Source of the DNA: Nitrospiria bacterium
Lineage (GTDB): Bacteria; Nitrospirota; Nitrospiria; DASWJH01
Direction: 5' to 3'
Length of the DNA: 44,215 bases
Assembly: GCA_036397255.1 (NCBI GenBank)
Contig: DASWJH010000025.1
Coordinates: 1 to 44,215, forward strand
The translations under genes and the position numbers were made by a program. Under the pieces are notes generated by a model that worked only from the letters and a program-made list of their open reading frames with translations, had not been told where the DNA came from and ran no database searches. Every line of letters starts with the position of its first letter. Position 1 is the first letter of the stretch. Shown in pieces: positions 33,086 to 41,485 of this stretch.

Positions 33086-33709
33086 ATGTTCTCTTGGTTA
33101 GTGCGGTTCATTGAACACCATCCAAACCTTCATCGTAGTTTGCTGCTCATTTGGCGGCTGTTTCCGCCTCGGCTGGCGGGATTTCTAAAAGGACTGCTCG
33201 CCAGAAAATGGGTGGTCGGTGCGGTAGCCGTCATGATTGATGAGAATAAATCGCCTCCGGAGGTTCTTTTGGTAGAACACAGCTATCGCCGTAAAGGCGC
33301 ATGGGGCCTTCCCGGGGGGTCACTCGAATCAACTACCGGAAATCCGACCAGAGGTGGCCATGAGGCATTGCCTGACAATGTGGTCGAGTCCGCGCTCCAG
33401 CAGGAAATATTTGAGGAACTCGGTATCGGGATCACGGTGTTTCGCCTCCTGAGAATCGATGCGATACCCTATGTCTCAGAAGAACCGGGCCCCTATCGGT
33501 TGGACTTTTACTTTCGCTGTGCCCCACATGACGGATTTTCACTTTTGCGGCAAGGCCTGAGTTCCGGACAGATCAAACCCCGCTCCCCCGAGATTAAACA
33601 AATCCGCTTCGTCCCTTTGACCGATCTGAGAAAGTTCGACCTATATTCAACCGATTTTAGATTTTTACTTCAAGACCTTCCTCGAATTGAACCTGCCCTC
33701 TTTACCTAG
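33086..33709 (+). CDS. NUDIX hydrolase, paralogue A
   Basis: A 207-residue NUDIX-fold protein. After a hydrophobic, arginine-rich N-terminal helix (about 1-42) comes GAVAVMIDE, VLLVEHSYRRKGAWGLPGGSLE and the NUDIX helix ESALQQEIFEELGIGI, which matches the box GX5EX7REUXEEXGU apart from Gln for Arg and an insertion of about 20 residues between GGSLE and the helix. Such enzymes cleave nucleoside diphosphates linked to another moiety; the substrate is unknown. A copy about 85 percent identical by eye lies at 40445, with a related 5' leader. It is followed immediately by a 9-bp repeat array. Confidence 0.9.
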   Translation: MFSWLVRFIEHHPNLHRSLLLIWRLFPPRLAGFLKGLLARKWVVGAVAVMIDENKSPPEVLLVEHSYRRKGAWGLPGGSLESTTGNPTRGGHEALPDNVVESALQQEIFEELGIGITVFRLLRIDAIPYVSEEPGPYRLDFYFRCAPHDGFSLLRQGLSSGQIKPRSPEIKQIRFVPLTDLRKFDLYSTDFRFLLQDLPRIEPALFT

Positions 33710-33745
33710 TTTATCTGGTTTGTCTCGTTTGTCTGGTTTGTCTGG
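33710..33745 (+). repeat. 9-bp tandem array (TTTRTCTGG), four units, with further units downstream
   Basis: Tttatctgg-tttgtctcg-tttgtctgg-tttgtctgg starts directly behind the NUDIX stop codon. A second run lies at 33846-33881. The rest of the 448-bp gap contains a block tacccatcaccctttactcatcactgtccctaccac that recurs near 43675, and ctcacgtattttaaagggattgcctcaa, which recurs near 38531 (33.97 kb here). No gene is supported. Confidence 0.88.
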
Positions 33746-34100
33746 CCGTAAAGCCCCGAGGGGCTGGGGCCACGGCCCTTTTCGGGGTTGATCTGGTTTT
33801 TCTGATTTGTTTCTACCTCCATCCTCAAACCTCCAACGGATTCCGGTTTGTCTGGTTTATCTCGTCTGTCTGGTTTATTGGTTTTACCCATCACACATTG
33901 CTCATAACGGGTTCTCACTCCAATTACCCATCACCCTTTACTCATCACTGTCCCTACCACGCCTTACGTTTCACGTATTTTAAAGGGATTGCCTCAATCC
34001 TCCAACCTCAAACGCCGTTTCCCTTCCCCTATAACTTCCAACGTTATTTTCCCTCCTTTATTGGACCCTTCCGTTGAAAATCAATAAAACCACATTAAAC

Positions 34101-34134
34101 AAAAAAAACCCACCGGCCAGAAGACCAATGGGCA
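34101..34134 (-). terminator. Rho-independent terminator of the PEP-CTERM gene
   Basis: On the minus strand GCCCATTGG pairs with CCGGTGGG around TCTTCTGG-like loop bases, followed by eight Ts. It lies just behind the stop codon of the PEP-CTERM gene. Confidence 0.75.
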
Positions 34135-34157
34135 TGTATCAATCAGAATTAAAAAGC

Positions 34158-35024
34158 CTAACTCCTGAACTTTTTTCTCATCAAGGCTATCCCTACAAGT
34201 CCAGAGCCGAACAGAAACAGGGTTGAAGGTTCAGGTACCGGTTTGATGAACGTTTCGGGCCTGATGGTAAAACTGCCCCCCGGGGAAATGATATGGTCCC
34301 ACTGAAAGCCCCACACCACGTCGTCCGTAACCGGACCTGCGGTGTTATCCAAATTTGGCTCCTCCGGCCCACCCAGGAGGTGCTCGTAATCATCTTCAAT
34401 TTCAAACCTGTCCGGAACGGGGGCAAGGCCCTTTTCGATGACGGCCATATCCTCACCTTCCCAATCTCCGAACCCTTCCCCTGTAAGGACCGCCCTACGG
34501 CCATTGAAAATTTGGCCTGTATTGTCTTCCAAGCCGAAATCGGAGATTTTCATAAAATGGAAGTCCAAAGAACTGTCGGGATCGTTATTCGTGATGGTGA
34601 ATTGCTGATTCAGGAGGGCCCGGCCACTACCCAGAGCTCCGCCGATGAGCCGATGGGTCACATCCACAAAGAAGGAATCGGCCGTTCCGAATCGCAACTC
34701 GACCTCCGCGTCATTCACCTGCTTCACTTCCAAATACCGGAGGTCCACAAGGTTTCGAACATGGTTGGTTTGCCCAAGTGGCCCCACCCCATAGAAGAGG
34801 GTTTGGGACGATAGGTAATCAACCCCGTCGATGGCAAACTCCACCAAACCGGGGAAGGTCACACCAAGATCCAACTCCACCCAACCGGATGCGTTTCGAT
34901 CGGACAAGTAAACGTTAACAACAACATCGTCATACAGATCAAAGGGAACTGCATGGCTGATTGAAGCGGTAAACACAAAAATACTGATCACCAGGGAGAT
35001 ACTGAACACACCCAAACTTCTCAT
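34158..35024 (-). CDS. Secreted PEP-CTERM sorting domain protein
   Basis: A protein of about 288 residues: signal peptide (MRSLGVFSISLVISIFVFTASISHA), a long beta-rich acidic body, and a C-terminal sorting tag PVPEPSTLFLFGSGLVGIALMRKKFRS made of the PEP motif, a membrane helix and a basic end. Such proteins are cut by an exosortase and exported to the cell surface, often in exopolysaccharide-producing biofilm bacteria. The frame is open to 35087, but the Met at 35024 or 35030 gives a normal signal peptide. No exosortase gene is in the window, so the processing enzyme must be encoded elsewhere. The body matches no family I know. Confidence 0.88.
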   Translation of the reverse strand: MRSLGVFSISLVISIFVFTASISHAVPFDLYDDVVVNVYLSDRNASGWVELDLGVTFPGLVEFAIDGVDYLSSQTLFYGVGPLGQTNHVRNLVDLRYLEVKQVNDAEVELRFGTADSFFVDVTHRLIGGALGSGRALLNQQFTITNNDPDSSLDFHFMKISDFGLEDNTGQIFNGRRAVLTGEGFGDWEGEDMAVIEKGLAPVPDRFEIEDDYEHLLGGPEEPNLDNTAGPVTDDVVWGFQWDHIISPGGSFTIRPETFIKPVPEPSTLFLFGSGLVGIALMRKKFRS

Positions 35025-35408
35025 GGTCATCTCTTTCAATAAAAGCGGTTTGCCCAGATCGGATGGAAGGGTATTTCCAATTTCCAAGATGATAGGAGCA
35101 TATTAGAAATACTTAAGGAGAAAGTCAACAAATATTTAGGTGATTTTCGCTTCAGGACAACTTAGGATAAACCCTGAAATTTTAGGACATCTTTAACCGT
35201 TCCTATTGTTAACCGATAAATTGCAGTCCTCGTCTCTTGGGTGTATACAGGGGTCTTCGTATGGTTTGGTTTGTTTGTCTGGTTTTTTTGCCTCCAACCC
35301 TCCCCTCTTACTCCCCCTCCCTCGACGGGAGGGGATGAAGGGGAGAGTAGAGACATCTTTTTGAGAAGACGTTAGGAGGGAGGCGTGAGGAGTTAGGAGA
35401 TTAAAATC

Positions 35409-35482
35409 GTTAGAGGCGGGAAGCTTGTTTAATGTGAAAACCTCCCCTGCCGTCATTCCCGAATGAATTAATCGGGAATCCA
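35409..35482 (+). repeat. Palindromic repeat with long leader
   Basis: The leader gttagaggcgggaagc...gtgaaaacctcccctgc matches those at about 22858 and 22966; the palindrome cgtcattcccgaatgaattaatcgggaatcca follows at 35451-35482. The 494-bp gap (35088-35581) also holds a short array of TTTG units near 35264-35290 and a cctcccctcttactccccctccc block. No gene is supported. Confidence 0.85.
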
Positions 35483-35581
35483 TTAAGTTCGACTTCCTGG
35501 TGGGGGACTTCCTGAAAACCACATCTATGTTATATTTATACACAGGGGGCATCGACTGATAATCAATTCAAGGGTGGGTTT

Positions 35582-35839
35582 ATGAAGGAAATTTTGAATA
35601 CCATTATTTTTGGTGGGTTTACCGCACAAGAGGTTTTAATGGTTGCAGGAGTTGCGGTTGTTTTTTGGATAGCCATCAGAATAATGGTGAGGGTATTCAA
35701 GAAAAAAGAAAGCAGTCAAGTCTTCCAGTTTGTGGATTGTCTAAACTGCGATTGGCACGGAAAAGTGAGCAGGTATGCTGGACGTTGCCCTAAATGCAAT
35801 CAGCCTTTAGGGGAACGGAAAGCACAGCACATTGCTTAA
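35582..35839 (+). CDS. Small membrane protein with zinc ribbon
   Basis: An 85-residue protein with one membrane helix at about 17-37 followed by a basic stretch (VRVFKKKES) and a zinc-ribbon-like module: Cys53-x2-Cys56 and Cys69-x2-Cys72 (CLNCDWHG...GRCPKCNQPLG). The ribbon would face the cytoplasm. The chosen ATG follows GGGTGGG. The gene is between repeat blocks and converges with the acidic lipoprotein gene. I do not recognise a named family; the layout recalls small zinc-ribbon adaptor proteins of unknown function. Confidence 0.75.
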   Translation: MKEILNTIIFGGFTAQEVLMVAGVAVVFWIAIRIMVRVFKKKESSQVFQFVDCLNCDWHGKVSRYAGRCPKCNQPLGERKAQHIA

Positions 35840-35921
35840 AAGGCAAATTACAATACCCATTGAAAATCATACCCAAACCGTTCCCGCAAAAATTCAACTG
35901 ACAGATGGGAATCACCGGCCC

Positions 35922-36161
35922 TTATTCCCTATCTCCACCGGGCTCCTCGGTCATTTCACCTTCCATCTCTTCCCCCTCTTCTTCGGACGGCATGGGCTTT
36001 TCATCCATGGGTTCTCCCATTTCTGATGCAGGAGCTTCCATAGAAGGCATACCCTTTTCTTCCGCTTCTTCCTCCTTCGGTGTACAACCTAAAAAAGCCA
36101 CGCCAAAAACTACAAAAGCACAGCACAAAAATAGTGACCCCTTTTTCATTATCCTGCTCAT
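35922..36161 (-). CDS. Small acidic lipoprotein
   Basis: A 79-residue secreted lipoprotein: signal peptide MSRIMKKGSLFLCCAFVVFGVAFLGC with the lipobox LGC (Cys26), then a low-complexity acidic tail built from Glu, Met and Pro (EEEAEEKGMPSMEAP...EEEGEEMEGEM). AAGGAGGG seven bases before the ATG supports the start at 36161. The low-complexity tail suggests a metal- or cation-binding or spacer role, which is inference. A plus-strand frame across the same bases is a shadow without a ribosome site. Confidence 0.75.
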   Translation of the reverse strand: MSRIMKKGSLFLCCAFVVFGVAFLGCTPKEEEAEEKGMPSMEAPASEMGEPMDEKPMPSEEEGEEMEGEMTEEPGGDRE

Positions 36162-36719
36162 ATGCGTTCCCTCCTTATGGTTGATTTACACTCTATATAG
36201 AAAGCGGAATAAAACCAAAAAACCGATACCATAAAGAAAAGAGTTGCCGAAAGAGGATTTGAACAAGAAAGGGAGTCTTGTCACCTCCTGCCTTCAATTG
36301 CAAATTCCCGGTGATGATACCCCATAAATGGAAGAGAAACAATGAGAAAAGATCAAATGATTTTTTGGTTTGGTTTTTCTAATTTATCTTGTTTTTTTAC
36401 CCCTGGCTCTTTACCCATCGGTTAATTTTTTTTATACAACTAGACAAACCAAAAAACTCAATAAACAAGACAAACTAATTTAATCGGTCCTTACTGAAAT
36501 TCGCTTAAAAAAATGAAATGATCAGAATTTTCTTAAGAGCCAAACAACCCTTTTGGTTAACCAGAGAGTTGTCTTTTTCCGACCCTTTTTACCATATCTT
36601 TACATAACCTTTATTTGTCCTTTAAAGAGAAAGAGCACTTTGGCCACAAGAGAGAGAAAACTTTAACAAAATGAATGCTGGATGGGTTGTTTCAACATCC
36701 AACTAAAGGAGGAAAACCA
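36162..36719. other. AT-rich gap with TTTG-type repeats in both orientations
   Basis: Around 36359-36396 lies a degenerate array of ttttttggtttggtttttct units, and at 36440-36480 the inverse (acaaaccaaaaaactcaataaacaagacaaact), so the two could pair. A hairpin, GGATG-...-CATCC at about 36681-36700, precedes the ribosome site of the 34-residue peptide gene. No other gene is seen. Confidence 0.5.
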
Positions 36720-36824
36720 ATGGCACCCGTGGGAGGATTTTTTGAATATGGGATTGCCGCATTACTGGGTGCAGCCGTAATGTTGGGGTTTAGCATTTGG
36801 TCTTTGGTAAAGATAGACCGGTAA
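36720..36824 (+). CDS. Single-pass membrane peptide of 34 residues
   Basis: An ATG preceded by a full AAAGGAGG site opens a 34-codon frame: MAPVGGFFEYG, a hydrophobic helix of about 18 residues (IAALLGAAVMLGFSIWSLV), and a short basic end KIDR. The strong ribosome site and clean membrane helix argue that it is real although it is too short for routine gene calling. Its size and shape resemble the small helper subunits of membrane enzymes (CydX or CcoQ-like). No oxidase genes are nearby, so the partner is unknown. Confidence 0.6.
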   Translation: MAPVGGFFEYGIAALLGAAVMLGFSIWSLVKIDR

Positions 36825-37181
36825 GCCTTTTTCAATGAACTTGGTAGGAATCAATAGGCTCAGTTTCACACAAAAGCCCTTTTATCTGGCGCCTCCAAAT
36901 TCCTGATCTTCCAATGTTGAGTTCACTAACCCCCTTGAATCGGCTATCCGATGCCCGCTCCATGACATGCACGGTCCCTATCAATGGGAAGTATGGGGCT
37001 TGAGGTTTCATGTCCCGATCATCAACTTGGGGAGACAGAAAGGTGATCCGGTCAGTACCTTGGCCACTTTTCATTATTTATCTGCCTTCCCAGGTAAAAG
37101 GAAATTAATGTATATGGATGGGGGGAAGGAAGCATCCCAAAGGAAGAGATTGAAAATAGGAAAAAAAGGAAGGAGGAGACC
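36825..37181. other. Intergenic gap before the ankyrin gene
   Basis: No gene or known repeat recognised. It has purine-rich runs at the right end (gggggaaggaagcatcccaaagg) that include the AGGAGGAG ribosome site of the next gene. Confidence 0.4.
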
Positions 37182-37880
37182 ATGGAAAAATTTACAAAGG
37201 CGCTGAGTCTTTTCGGAATCGGTTGGGGAATGGTTTTTTCCGTTGGGATGGGGGACGTGTCCGCTCAAGGCCTTCATGTACGCGTGGACCCCGCAGATAT
37301 TTCTCCAAGAACAACATTGATGGATGCCGGTTGGAACGGTCGTTACGCAGAAGTGCAGGACTTGGTGAAAAAGTCGGACGGCTACGTCAACATCCAAGAC
37401 CCCAACGGAAGAACCCCTCTGATGGCCGCGTCCATTAATGGCCATGTTTCCGTCGCAGAAGTCCTTTTGGCCAGTGGTGCAAACGTCAATATCAAAGATA
37501 AGAATGGGGAAATGGCCTTGATGCACGCGGCACTGAACGGCCATACCGTGATCGTCCGGGCACTCCTCGCCAAGGGTGCGGATGTCAACGCAAGGACGAA
37601 TGCCGGCGAGACGGCCTTAATGATGGCGGCATCCCGTGGCCATTCCCCTGTGGTCCGAGAATTGTTGCGACATGATGCGGAAATCAACGCGAAGACCGGG
37701 GAGAATGAAACGGCCTTGATGCTGGCTTCCCAATTCGGGCACGTTCGAGCGGTGCAAGCCTTGTTGAAAAAGTCCGACGTCGGCGTCGGATTCAGAAACA
37801 AGGAGGGGGATAACGCCTTGTCCCTCGCGGCGAGGGAAGGGCATAACGTCATCGTGCGGCTATTGGTTCAGCCTAGATAA
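37182..37880 (+). CDS. Secreted ankyrin-repeat protein
   Basis: A 232-residue protein with a signal peptide (about residues 1-29, ending VSAQ) and then six ankyrin repeats at about 43-72, 76-108, 109-141, 142-173, 174-206 and 208-230. The repeats are regular: (G)xTALMxAAxxGHxxVVxxLLxxGAxVNxK. Ankyrin domains bind proteins, so this is likely a periplasmic binding or inhibitor protein, as for the catalase-associated AnkB of Pseudomonas. AGGAGGAG precedes the ATG. The bases here are visibly more G/C-rich than in the flanking gaps. Confidence 0.92.
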   Translation: MEKFTKALSLFGIGWGMVFSVGMGDVSAQGLHVRVDPADISPRTTLMDAGWNGRYAEVQDLVKKSDGYVNIQDPNGRTPLMAASINGHVSVAEVLLASGANVNIKDKNGEMALMHAALNGHTVIVRALLAKGADVNARTNAGETALMMAASRGHSPVVRELLRHDAEINAKTGENETALMLASQFGHVRAVQALLKKSDVGVGFRNKEGDNALSLAAREGHNVIVRLLVQPR

Positions 37881-38820
37881 AAAATTCCGGAAGAAGGAAA
37901 ACCGGCGGGAGACGAACGGTAGGCAAGGCTCTGGGAGTCAAGTGGCCTGGGAACGGGAAAAACCGCTATATTTTGTACCGATGAATTTCGGTACACATGC
38001 CTGTGGTGGAAAATGGGTGGATAACTTTATACGGGAGGGCATTATGATTGGGTCTGAAGGGCCCGTATCGCGGATTTGATTAATTTCTAAGGGAAAAATG
38101 TGATTAAAATCCAGGCAATCTGCTCTTTTCCGACGGTCGATCCTATTTATATTTTAATTTTTATTGAAATTTCCACAGGATTTCCACAGATCGTGGGGAA
38201 AAAGCCGGTGGGCCTGGGGTTAAAGGTTAGTGGTTTGAGGTGACACCTTCAACCTTTCGCTTCCACCCTCTTATCCCCCAACCTCTAACGCTTCCCCTCT
38301 TACTCTTACTCTTACTCTCCCTCCCCCGATGGGAGGCCGTGCCCCCGCCTGCCGGACGGGCAGGTTGCCGACAGGCAGGGGATGAAGGGGAGGGGGTGTC
38401 GTTCCTGAACATCTTCTACCCCTCCTCACCTCCCCTTACAAAGGGGGGGAATTTTTTTGTTGTCCCTCTTCTGTAAGGAGGGACATAAGGGAGGTAGAAG
38501 GTTTTCCCCTCACGCCTCACCCCTCGCATCTCACGTATTTTAAAGGGATTGCCTCAAGCCTCCAACGGATTCCGGTTTGTCTGGTTTTTCATGTTTATTT
38601 TGTTTATTTTGTTTGTTTAGTTTTTTTGGTTTTTTTGGTTTGTCTCAAGGTGTCATTCCCGCGAAAGCAGGAATCCAGGACTTAATATTTTCCACGAACT
38701 GGATTCCTGCCTGCCGGCCGGCAGGCCCGATTGATTCATTCGGGAATGACAGCAAGGGATTATTCCCCTAACGCCTAACCCCTCACGCCTAACGGTTTTA
38801 AAAGGAGTCCTCATTCGACG
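37881..38820. repeat. 940-bp composite repeat region
   Basis: No gene supported. From left to right: an 8-bp inverted repeat tgtaccga/tcggtaca at 37974-37995, C-rich tandem blocks (cttactcttactctta, from about 38284), a cctgccggacgggcaggttgccgacaggcagg palindrome cluster at about 38347-38379, cttacaaagggggg and taaggagggacataagggagg blocks at 38434-38499, a 9-bp-type array at 38575-38645, palindromic repeats at 38651-38678 and 38699-38750 (the latter carrying an inserted cctgccggccggcagg inner palindrome), and C-rich ctaacgcctaacccctcacg near 38768. Confidence 0.85.
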
Positions 38821-40098
38821 CTAAATATTCTGCTCCATCAAGCCTGGCACCCATCCATGGCTGTTCAGTAAGGAGGTTAACATATCGGTTCCCGGCATTC
38901 CCGGCGATTTCGTCAGCGCTTCATCCAGAATTTTAAGAAGATCAAGGACCCTCATGACACGAAAATTGAGTTTCTCCGCATACTCGACAATCTCCGCAGG
39001 AATGGGTTGGTCCCTTTCTTTAAGGTCCGTACTTTCCATGAAGGTGTTTACAATGATGAATGCGGGGAAATCTTCTTTGAGACCGTTCCTGTCTCTGTTC
39101 AGATTGGCCTGACTGACCGCTGCCCGGTCAATATCGGCAGTCAAACCTCTCAGCTCGACAAGCATCCGCCGATCGGCTTGATCATCCAGGAGCCAGAAAT
39201 TATCCTTGAATTCCGGTAAACGTTCGGTCTTTATCCCTAACCCCTTGGAAAAAATTTCCATAACGATTTCGAGAAGTTCTTCATCGCTATCCACCAGGGC
39301 CAATTTGTACCGGTCATATTCGGTCAACTTCCCGTCAATTTCGCTTATTTCTTTCTCCAATGTTTCACGCTGTTTAATCAAGGTTTCAACCTGTCCCCTT
39401 AAAATTCGCTCAGGGCCTAATTTAAAATCCGCCATCCAGGCGGGCACCTCCGAGCATAATTTTTCTTTGAACGATTGGATCGCTTCCGTCAGCGTCCTGA
39501 AAAATTCATGCACACTTTCTTGTCCATTTCCAGCGAAGTGACAGGGTAAAGAGATCACACGGCCGCTCAGGGAAAAACCGACGATTCCTCCCGCTTCCGT
39601 TTGGGCGATGACATCCGGCGGCTCAGGGACCTCAAAAACGATGCGCGCAACACCGTATTTGGAGATATATTTGCTAAATAGCTGACGTTTCACCCTCAAG
39701 TGAACCAGATCGGCCTTGCTGGACGTCAGTTTTATTCCTTTTTCTTTGAGAATGCGGACGGCAAAGTCCAGGTGTGAAAGGGGGCCTAACTCGACACCCG
39801 CATAGGGCTCCACCTTCCTAACCTGAAGGGGTTGAAACAGGAAGCAAACGATTTTATTAGGAAAGTCCATAAAAGTTTGTAGTTGCCGAAGCCTTTTTGT
39901 AAATTCATCATAATGTTCGGGTTCCTGAGCCTCAGGGTCCGTGATAAAAGTACCGAACGGTAGGTATAATAAATCATACTCCGAAAAAGCGGGACATTCC
40001 GAATTTTCAAGATTTCCGAACTCCACCTGGAACGATTTATTGTGGAGTGTCCTCGAGGGATAACCTAGTTTATCTGCGGGGTAGACAAGGGCTCTCAT
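38821..40098 (-). CDS. Unrecognised multidomain protein with coiled coil and PD-(D/E)XK nuclease-like C-terminus
   Basis: 425 residues on the minus strand, alone between repeat blocks. Residues 1-215 form an alpha/beta part that looks like a ligand-binding or amidotransferase-like fold (YDLLYLPFG, GGIVGFSLSGRVISLPCHF). Residues 230-265 are a coiled coil (ETLIKQRETLEKEISEIDGKL). Residues 270-395 resemble restriction-endonuclease-like domains: an acidic pair in LLDD (305-306), RMLVELRG (Glu315, with Arg for the usual Lys), Gln330 and then PAFIIVNTFMES and YAEKLNFRVMRVLDLLKIL. The fold call is inference by eye, and the Lys-to-Arg change may mean an inactive or divergent enzyme. The ribosome site before the ATG is weak. 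Confidence 0.7.
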   Translation of the reverse strand: MRALVYPADKLGYPSRTLHNKSFQVEFGNLENSECPAFSEYDLLYLPFGTFITDPEAQEPEHYDEFTKRLRQLQTFMDFPNKIVCFLFQPLQVRKVEPYAGVELGPLSHLDFAVRILKEKGIKLTSSKADLVHLRVKRQLFSKYISKYGVARIVFEVPEPPDVIAQTEAGGIVGFSLSGRVISLPCHFAGNGQESVHEFFRTLTEAIQSFKEKLCSEVPAWMADFKLGPERILRGQVETLIKQRETLEKEISEIDGKLTEYDRYKLALVDSDEELLEIVMEIFSKGLGIKTERLPEFKDNFWLLDDQADRRMLVELRGLTADIDRAAVSQANLNRDRNGLKEDFPAFIIVNTFMESTDLKERDQPIPAEIVEYAEKLNFRVMRVLDLLKILDEALTKSPGMPGTDMLTSLLNSHGWVPGLMEQNI

Positions 40099-40160
40099 CT
40101 TCTTTCAAAGATTCGTCCATGAATTTCGACCAGAATAATTCAAAGCCAACGAAAAATCAA

Positions 40161-40218
40161 TTGTCTAGTTTATTTGGTTTGTCTGGTTTATTTGGTTTTT
40201 TTGGTTTGTTTTGTTTGC
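40161..40218 (+). repeat. 9-bp-type tandem array (degenerate TTTGTCTGG/TTTATTTGG)
   Basis: ttgtctagtttatttgg-tttgtctgg-tttatttgg-tttttttgg-tttgttttg. It occupies the 346-bp gap before NUDIX paralogue B, with a ctccctcctttgtaaggag...aaggagggacataagggagg block following to about 40310. Confidence 0.85.
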
Positions 40219-40444
40219 TTCCAACCTCAAACCTCTCATCATTTCCCTCCTTTGTAAGGAGCACCCTTGCTCTCCTTCTCAAGATACAAGGAGGGACATA
40301 AGGGAGGTAGAAGGCCTTTGCCTCCAACCTCGAACCCATTCTCCCTCTAGTAATTCACGGTTGCATGAAGTCAATGAAAGGGGTAAATTACAGGCGAAAC
40401 GGCAGTCTTACTTATTTCGCTGTCCATAGGAAAGGCAAACAGAG

Positions 40445-41086
40445 ATGTTCGCTTGGATCGTTCGGTTCATTGAGCACCATCCTGAACTTCATCGTGTTTT
40501 GTTGAGTATGTGGCGGTCGTTCCCACCCCGGCTGGCCGGTTTCCTGAAAGGATTGCTCGCCAGAAAATGGGTGATCGGTGCCGTAGCCGTCATGATCGAT
40601 GAGAAAACGTCGCCCCCGGAAATCCTTTTGGTTGAACACAGCTATCGCCCGAGAGGCGCATGGGGACTTCCCGGCGGGTCGCTCGAATCCGCTCCCGGAG
40701 ACCCTGTCAGAGGCGGCCATGAGCCTTTGCCTGACAATGTGGTCGAGTCCGCCCTTCAGCAGGAAGTATACGAGGAACTCGGGATCGGGATAACGGTGAT
40801 CCGCCTTCTTAGAATCGATGCGATACCCTATGTTGCAGAAGAACCAGGCCCATTTCGATTGGACTTTTACTTCCGTTGTGCCCCACGTGACGGATTTTCG
40901 CTTTTGCGGCAAGGCCTGAGTTCCGAACAGATCAAACCCCGCTCCCCCGAGATCAAACAAATCCGTTTTGTCCCTCTGACCGAACTCAAAAAATTCGACC
41001 TGTATTCGACCGATTTCAGATTTTTACTCGAAGACCTGCCGCGGATTGAACCCACCCTGACTATATTGAGGAACAATGGAATCTAA
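40445..41086 (+). CDS. NUDIX hydrolase, paralogue B
   Basis: A 213-residue paralogue of the protein at 33086, about 85 percent identical by eye, with a few more C-terminal residues. It has the same layout: N-terminal arginine-rich helix, GAVAVMIDE, WGLPGGSLE, the ~20-residue insertion, NUDIX helix ESALQQEVYEELGIGI, PRSPEIKQIRFVPLTELKKFDLYSTDFRF. The substitutions between copies are mostly conservative, which suggests both are maintained. About 70 bases upstream are also related, so gene and leader were duplicated together. It is followed directly by a 9-bp array. Confidence 0.9.
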   Translation: MFAWIVRFIEHHPELHRVLLSMWRSFPPRLAGFLKGLLARKWVIGAVAVMIDEKTSPPEILLVEHSYRPRGAWGLPGGSLESAPGDPVRGGHEPLPDNVVESALQQEVYEELGIGITVIRLLRIDAIPYVAEEPGPFRLDFYFRCAPRDGFSLLRQGLSSEQIKPRSPEIKQIRFVPLTELKKFDLYSTDFRFLLEDLPRIEPTLTILRNNGI

Positions 41087-41092
41087 TAACGC

Positions 41093-41160
41093 GTTTGTTT
41101 AGCTTGTCTGATTTGTCTGGTTCATCTGGTTTTTCTTGCTTGTCTTGTTTGTCTTGTTTT
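41093..41160 (+). repeat. 9-bp-type tandem array; right part duplicated at 42221
   Basis: Array of TTTGTCTGG-like units behind the NUDIX B gene. Bases 41108-41174 differ from 42221-42287 at two of 67 positions. The 399-bp gap (41087-41485) also contains a cctgcccgtccggcaggcgggcggcaggcagg palindrome near 41201-41241 and a ccctttacaaagggg block near 41354. No gene. Confidence 0.9.
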
Positions 41161-41485
41161 CGCCTCAAACCTCTTACCTTTAATGTTCTCTTCTTTTCCC
41201 TGCCTGTCCCTGCCCGTCCGGCAGGCGGGCGGCAGGCAGGTTTGTAAAGAGGGACAAAGGGAAGTAGAGGTTTTTTGCCTCACACCTAACGCGTTTTTAA
41301 AAGAAGACTTTAGGGAAGGCAGAAATCCCTTACTTCTCTCTATCCCATCTCACTTCCCTTTACAAAGGGGAAGGACTGGAGGGGGAGGCCCTATAACGGA
41401 GAGGAATTTCTAGTTTCCCTCCAGTTTTGACTCCCGCTTGACGCTTTCAAGAAAAGTAGCTACAATAGCCACTTGAGGTGTGTCT

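Noticed and set aside
35905-36234. Plus-strand serine/proline-rich ORF of 109 codons
   Set aside because: Antisense to the acidic lipoprotein gene, which has a lipobox and a strong ribosome site.
36241-36265. tRNA-like 3' fragment (gagttgccgaaagaggatttgaac)
   Set aside because: No matching acceptor stem, anticodon arm or CCA could be found around it.
38041-38215. Replication origin suggested by tttccacaggatttccacaga
   Set aside because: No cluster of DnaA boxes and no dnaA or dnaN nearby; two short similar strings are not enough.
40412-40960. 182-codon minus-strand ORF
   Set aside because: Shadow of NUDIX paralogue B, whose family motifs are on the plus strand.
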